This document shows, in pieces, positions 60,936 to 64,000 of a stretch of 64,000 nt of DNA. The translations under genes and the position numbers were made by a program. The notes beneath the pieces were generated by a model. It was not told where the DNA came from and ran no database searches. It saw nothing but the letters and a program-made list of their open reading frames with translations. The stretch lies in contig JADJRD010000001.1 in assembly GCA_016712405.1 (NCBI GenBank), forward strand, positions 930,001 to 994,000. Direction: 5' to 3'. This DNA comes from Cellvibrio sp. GTDB lineage: Bacteria; Pseudomonadota; Gammaproteobacteria; Pseudomonadales; Cellvibrionaceae. Numbering within the stretch: the stretch's first letter is position 1; each line of letters begins with the position of its first letter.

Positions 60936-62123
60936 TTAGGTATTTACCCTATTTTTCTGCAACTGATTAACGACTGTTCGTATTTCGTTAATGGAAAATT
61001 CAATTTCTTCAGCAGTTGTGTATCGCCCTATACTGATACGCAATGATGCTTGGGCTTGTGCATCACTCAAGCCAATAGCTTTCAATACATAACTCGGTGA
61101 CATGCTGGCTGAGTTACAAGCAGAACCACTGGAAATTGCTAAAGCTCTTAAAGACAACAACAAGGTTTCGCCATCACAACCCTGAGTTTCATTAACTGCA
61201 AATGCAAGATTTAGAATTCCACTGATTGAACTTTCTTTCGCTGTATTACGGCGAATATTCGGCAAGTCAGCAATTCCATTCCATAATTGTTCGCGCAACT
61301 GCCCTATACGCTGGGCATCCGAATTCAAATATTGTTGAGCCAATTCTGCCGCAGCACCCATGCCAGTACATTGATGCGTAGGCAATGTTCCTGAACGCAT
61401 ATTACGCTCATGTCCACCACCATGAATTTGCGAAGCGACCTTAATATCGCCAGCACGACGAACATATAAAGCCCCTATTCCTTTTGGCCCATAAAATTTA
61501 TGAGCCGAGAGCGACAACAAATCAACTCCCAATTTATTTACATCAATTGCAATTTTTCCTGCGCTTTGTGCGGCATCACAATGCAAAATAATTTCTCGAG
61601 CTCGTGTGATCCGACTGATTGCTGCAATATCATTAATCGAACCTAATTCATTATTTACATGCATGACGCTGACTAAAAAAGTGTCCGCACGCACATTGGA
61701 TTCCAAGGTTTGAGGGTCCACCACTCCGCGTGAATCAGGCGCCAGGCGAGTAACAGAAAACCCTTGTCCCTCCAACCACGCAACCACATCTAAAACTGCT
61801 TTGTGCTCAATGGAAGACACCAATATGTGCCCACCATTTTTATGTTGCTGGCGATAGGTTTCGGCAATGCCTTTTAACGCCAAATTGTTAGATTCGGTTG
61901 CACCGCTGGTCCAAACAATTTCGCGCGAATCAGCGTTAATTAAATTTGCTACTTGTAACCGCGCCTCTTCAACTTTCTCTTCTGCTTGCCAACCATAAAG
62001 ATGCGAACGAGAAGCTGGATTGGCAAAACAACCGTCCAAAGTCAAACAAGACTGCATTTGTGCTGCCACTTCCGGCGCTACCGGCGTAGTAGCGGCATAA
62101 TCGAGATAAACCGGTTTACGCAA
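60936..62123 (-). CDS. iscS: Cysteine desulfurase IscS
   Basis: This 395-residue PLP enzyme is of the NifS/IscS class. It has the start YLDYAATTPVAPEVAAQM, the PLP Lys in LSLSAHKFYGPKGIGALYV, and the flexible active-site loop ISSGSACNSASMSPSYVLKA with Cys. The gene is second after iscR, but iscU, iscA, hscBA and fdx are absent and sufB follows, so this operon mixes Isc regulation with Suf assembly. It duplicates the role of SufS in the same operon. Confidence 0.93.
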   Translation of the reverse strand: MRKPVYLDYAATTPVAPEVAAQMQSCLTLDGCFANPASRSHLYGWQAEEKVEEARLQVANLINADSREIVWTSGATESNNLALKGIAETYRQQHKNGGHILVSSIEHKAVLDVVAWLEGQGFSVTRLAPDSRGVVDPQTLESNVRADTFLVSVMHVNNELGSINDIAAISRITRAREIILHCDAAQSAGKIAIDVNKLGVDLLSLSAHKFYGPKGIGALYVRRAGDIKVASQIHGGGHERNMRSGTLPTHQCTGMGAAAELAQQYLNSDAQRIGQLREQLWNGIADLPNIRRNTAKESSISGILNLAFAVNETQGCDGETLLLSLRALAISSGSACNSASMSPSYVLKAIGLSDAQAQASLRISIGRYTTAEEIEFSINEIRTVVNQLQKNRVNT

Positions 62124-62140
62124 TTAATTAGTCTCAATCA

Positions 62141-62617
62141 TTAAAAAATTTCGTTCACTTCAATACGATCTTTGTTTTGCAGTCGTTGATCTTGCCGATG
62201 ACTCACCGCTTGAATATCCAAGCGTCCGACCAGATCAGCAAGCGAGATCCCACTCAGAAATACATGAATTTGCCGGCTCAAATCTTCCCACAAATGATGC
62301 GTCAAACAGACCTCTCCATGATGGCAATCGCCTTTACCGTCACAACGGGTCGCGTCCAGAGATTCATCGACGGCATCAACCACCTGTGCCACCGAAATTT
62401 GCGCGGTGTTCTGCATTAACTGATAACCACCACCAGGGCCACGCACACTCTTCACCAAATTAAATCGGCGTAAGCGCGCAAAGAGCTGTTCCAAATACGA
62501 CAGCGAAATCCCTTGACGCTCGGAAATATCAGCCAAACTCACTGGCCCACGCTCAGCATGTAAAGCCAGATCCAGCATTGCGGTAACGGCATAACGACCT
62601 TTGGTGGTAAGACGCAT
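62141..62617 (-). CDS. iscR: Fe-S cluster regulator IscR
   Basis: This 158-residue Rrf2-family regulator has the winged helix MRLTTKGRYAVTAMLDLALH and the three Cys ligands for the 2Fe-2S cluster in CDGKGDCHHGEVCLTHHLW. Holo-IscR represses the operon and release of the cluster lifts repression. It heads iscR-iscS-suf; a likely IscR binding site precedes it by 35 bp. Confidence 0.95.
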   Translation of the reverse strand: MRLTTKGRYAVTAMLDLALHAERGPVSLADISERQGISLSYLEQLFARLRRFNLVKSVRGPGGGYQLMQNTAQISVAQVVDAVDESLDATRCDGKGDCHHGEVCLTHHLWEDLSRQIHVFLSGISLADLVGRLDIQAVSHRQDQRLQNKDRIEVNEIF

Positions 62618-62651
62618 CTTGAATTCCTAGGAGTTAAAGTCTACCCAGATA

Positions 62652-62676
62652 GAAGTTGACTATTTTACTCAAGTAT
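62652..62676 (-). promoter_or_regulatory. IscR type 1 binding site before iscR
   Basis: Read on the minus strand this 25-bp element contains ATACTTGAGTAAAATAGTCA followed by ACTTC, close to the type 1 IscR box ATACYYGACTRWWWYAGTCR of the E. coli iscR promoter. Its position just upstream of iscR fits autoregulation. The central AAAATAGTC is exact. Confidence 0.75.
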
Positions 62677-62693
62677 TCTGATTCATCCAAGTT

Positions 62694-62946
62694 CTAGATA
62701 GACATTCGCTCACTCAATCGAGCAATAAGATCTCTTTTTTCGTGCATAACACCAATAATTAATGGTTTGGATTGATCATCAAGAAGATAAAAGATGAAGT
62801 GATATCGATACTTGGCTACTAATAACTCGAATCGAACCGCTCTGATAGCGGCAAATCTTGACTCAAGTCCAACCCATCTTCACCTCCCATTCAGTGTATA
62901 CCGAGCCACTCTCGTAAATCCCCTTAGTTAACCTGTATGCGTTCAT
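62694..62946 (-). pseudogene. ParE/RelE-type toxin remnant
   Basis: The C-terminal half is clear in one frame: RWVGLESRFAAIRAVRFELL, then KYRYHFIFYLLDDQSKPLII and MHEKRDLIARLSERMSI, a ParE/RelE end. The start (MNAYRLTKGIYE) is in another frame and about ten residues shorter than expected, so the gene has at least one frame break. Its ATG overlaps the antitoxin stop (ATGA). Either decayed or mis-assembled. Confidence 0.6.
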
Positions 62947-63171
62947 TTATTTGATTCCTGCTCCTTTGACACCTCATCAAAGATTTCAGCCACAGATTTA
63001 ACTGAAAACACTCCTCCCCGGGCGCGCTCCCCCCCCCGGGCCCCAAAACCACCCCAAACCCCCCCACCGGCCCCGGCCGGGGGGGGGGGCTCTTTCCAAC
63101 ATAATCTGGGGTTCAGCAGCAGCCTTAAGACGTTGATGTTGCTCAGCAGTCATCTCTATTGATAATCGCAT
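62943..63171 (-). pseudogene. Antitoxin remnant interrupted by a G/C-only block
   Basis: The start (MRLSIEMTAEQHQRLKAAAE) and end (SVKSVAEIFDEVSKEQ) match short ParD-like antitoxins, but the middle is replaced by a low-complexity sequence coding only Gly, Pro, Arg and Trp in any frame. The total length is not a multiple of three. It is the first gene of a TA pair with the toxin remnant. Confidence 0.6.
63014..63090. other. Anomalous G/C homopolymer block
   Basis: Nearly all of about 77 bases are G or C, in long runs (C9, C7, G10 or longer), with a few A. It breaks an otherwise recognisable antitoxin gene in an AT-leaning neighbourhood. It resembles a poor-quality consensus or a sequencing artefact more than biological DNA. 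Confidence 0.7.
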
Positions 63172-63240
63172 ACCAAAAACCCCCATAAACAGACCTACGA
63201 CATAGCATTAAATCACAACAAATGTTCAATATGTTGTTAT

Positions 63241-64000
63241 TCATTCCTTTTGGTGTGAAGAGTTTTTCGCCGCTTCCCGCAAACTATCCATATCTCCCTT
63301 GATTCCGAATCGCGCCACTACTTTCCCAGTGTAAAAAATGTAATTTTGCATAGCGGTCAACACACCACGAAAGATATTCAATTCCATTTGATCCATGCGC
63401 ACACGGTTAAACAGACGGCGCAAACGGGTCATGGTTTGTTTGGGGTTGTCTTTATCCAAAAAATCCAGCTGTACAAGCGTGTCTTCAATATGGGTATAAA
63501 AGGTTTCCAAAGCCTGGGCATCTGCCGGGGGAAAATCCCATTTATGTTCAGGCAACGTATTGTTTTCTGTTGCCAGTAAATAAGCCATGCGGATTTCGTA
63601 AGTAATTACCTGCACAGCCGTCGCCAAATTCAAGGAGCTGTACTCCGGATTAGAGGGAATATGCACATGATAATTACATTTTTGCAGCTCTTCGTTAGTC
63701 AGCCCCCGGTCTTCACGACCAAAAACTATAGCCACCTCATGTTGATGTGATTCATTCCAAACACTCTGACCGCATTGGCGTGGGTCAAGCAAAGGCCAGG
63801 GAATTCGACGTTCTCGAGCACTGGTGCCAACAACCAAGCTGCATCCGGCTATGGCTTCATCCAGAGATTGCACGACCACCGCATTGTCCAGAACATCGGT
63901 TGCGCCAGCGGCTCGCCACACGGCTTGATCAGAGGGGAAGTCTTGAGGCTCAACTAGATAAAGCCTTTCCAATCCCATATTTTTCATGGCGCGCGCGGCA
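63241..64000 (-). CDS. trmJ: tRNA (cytidine/uridine-2'-O)-methyltransferase TrmJ (partial)
   Basis: This SPOUT-family enzyme methylates the 2'-hydroxyl of nucleotide 32 in some tRNAs. The window holds the frame from about AARAMKNMGLERLYLVEPQD to the end; the first 20 or so residues lie beyond position 64000. The SAM-binding knot is visible in IVFGREDRGLTNEELQKCNY and IPSNPEYSSLNLATAVQVIT. TrmJ is the usual upstream neighbour of iscR. The C-terminal helical region is complete. Confidence 0.93.
   Translation of the reverse strand, partial: AARAMKNMGLERLYLVEPQDFPSDQAVWRAAGATDVLDNAVVVQSLDEAIAGCSLVVGTSARERRIPWPLLDPRQCGQSVWNESHQHEVAIVFGREDRGLTNEELQKCNYHVHIPSNPEYSSLNLATAVQVITYEIRMAYLLATENNTLPEHKWDFPPADAQALETFYTHIEDTLVQLDFLDKDNPKQTMTRLRRLFNRVRMDQMELNIFRGVLTAMQNYIFYTGKVVARFGIKGDMDSLREAAKNSSHQKE

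Noticed and set aside
62998..63186. Glycine/proline/tryptophan-rich 62-residue protein
   Set aside because: The odd composition comes from the G/C-only block; the first residues belong to an antitoxin gene starting at 63171.

Overview
The window looks like a housekeeping chromosomal segment of a gammaproteobacterium, probably Cellvibrionaceae-like. This is inferred from gene content and order, not from a search. Pointers are the yhdP-rng-maf-mreDCB block next to gatCAB, a PA4642-family gene, rrtA/cysZ, msrPQ, rpsA-ihfB, and one long minus-strand run trmJ-iscR-iscS-sufB-sufC-sufD-sufS-sufA-sufT-sufE-ndk-rlmN-pilW-rodZ-ispG-hisS-yfgM-bamB-der. Base composition is moderate to AT-leaning throughout, apart from one anomalous G/C-only patch near 63.05 kb.

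Layout. 0-7.2 kb is accessory: a secreted hypothetical, a DUF4143 ATPase without its P-loop behind a 22-bp-period iteron array, a ParE/RelE toxin-antitoxin pair, a frameshifted yheU, an ankyrin protein, and a rearranged yaeQ / BRO-N / Fic cluster with duplicated scraps. 7.2-15.2 kb: an RluA-type pseudouridine synthase, dapE, a GyrI-like protein, a Cys/Gly-tailed protein, divergent metR/metE with long direct repeats on both sides of metE, and a YjdF-like protein. 15.3-25 kb (minus strand): DUF3014 gene, yhdP, rng, maf, mreD, mreC, mreB. 25-30 kb: gatC-gatA-gatB, split between gatA and gatB by an IS1111-group IS110 element that landed inside a palindromic repeat. 30-37.7 kb: PA4642 gene, PAS-like protein, rhombosortase, cysZ, msrQ/msrP, a LacI regulator with a divergent FucP-type sugar transporter, and moaC-moaD-moaE. 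37.7-44.7 kb: dusA, ihfB, rpsA, transaldolase, signal peptidase I, and a STAS / receiver-phosphatase pair. 44.7-64 kb: the long housekeeping run, ending in the Isc/Suf iron-sulfur operon with an IscR site upstream of iscR and a DUF4160/DUF2442 pair between sufC and sufB.

Two general points. First, at least ten otherwise conserved genes carry short deletions or a stop (yheU, BRO-N, dapE, GyrI-like, DUF3014 twice, PAS-like, moaC, sufS, sufD, yhdP). Several are losses of one base from a homopolymer, including in genes expected to be essential. Sequencing or assembly indels are a more economical explanation than mass gene decay. I give repaired gene extents and flag each break. Second, the most interesting biology is the IS1111-type element. 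Its 3' non-coding region forms a stem-loop holding two short segments that match the two halves of the palindromic repeat it inserted into, as expected of a bridge/seeker RNA. Its left end can also form a hairpin over the transposase ribosome binding site. The transaldolase lacks the Schiff-base lysine (Asn instead).
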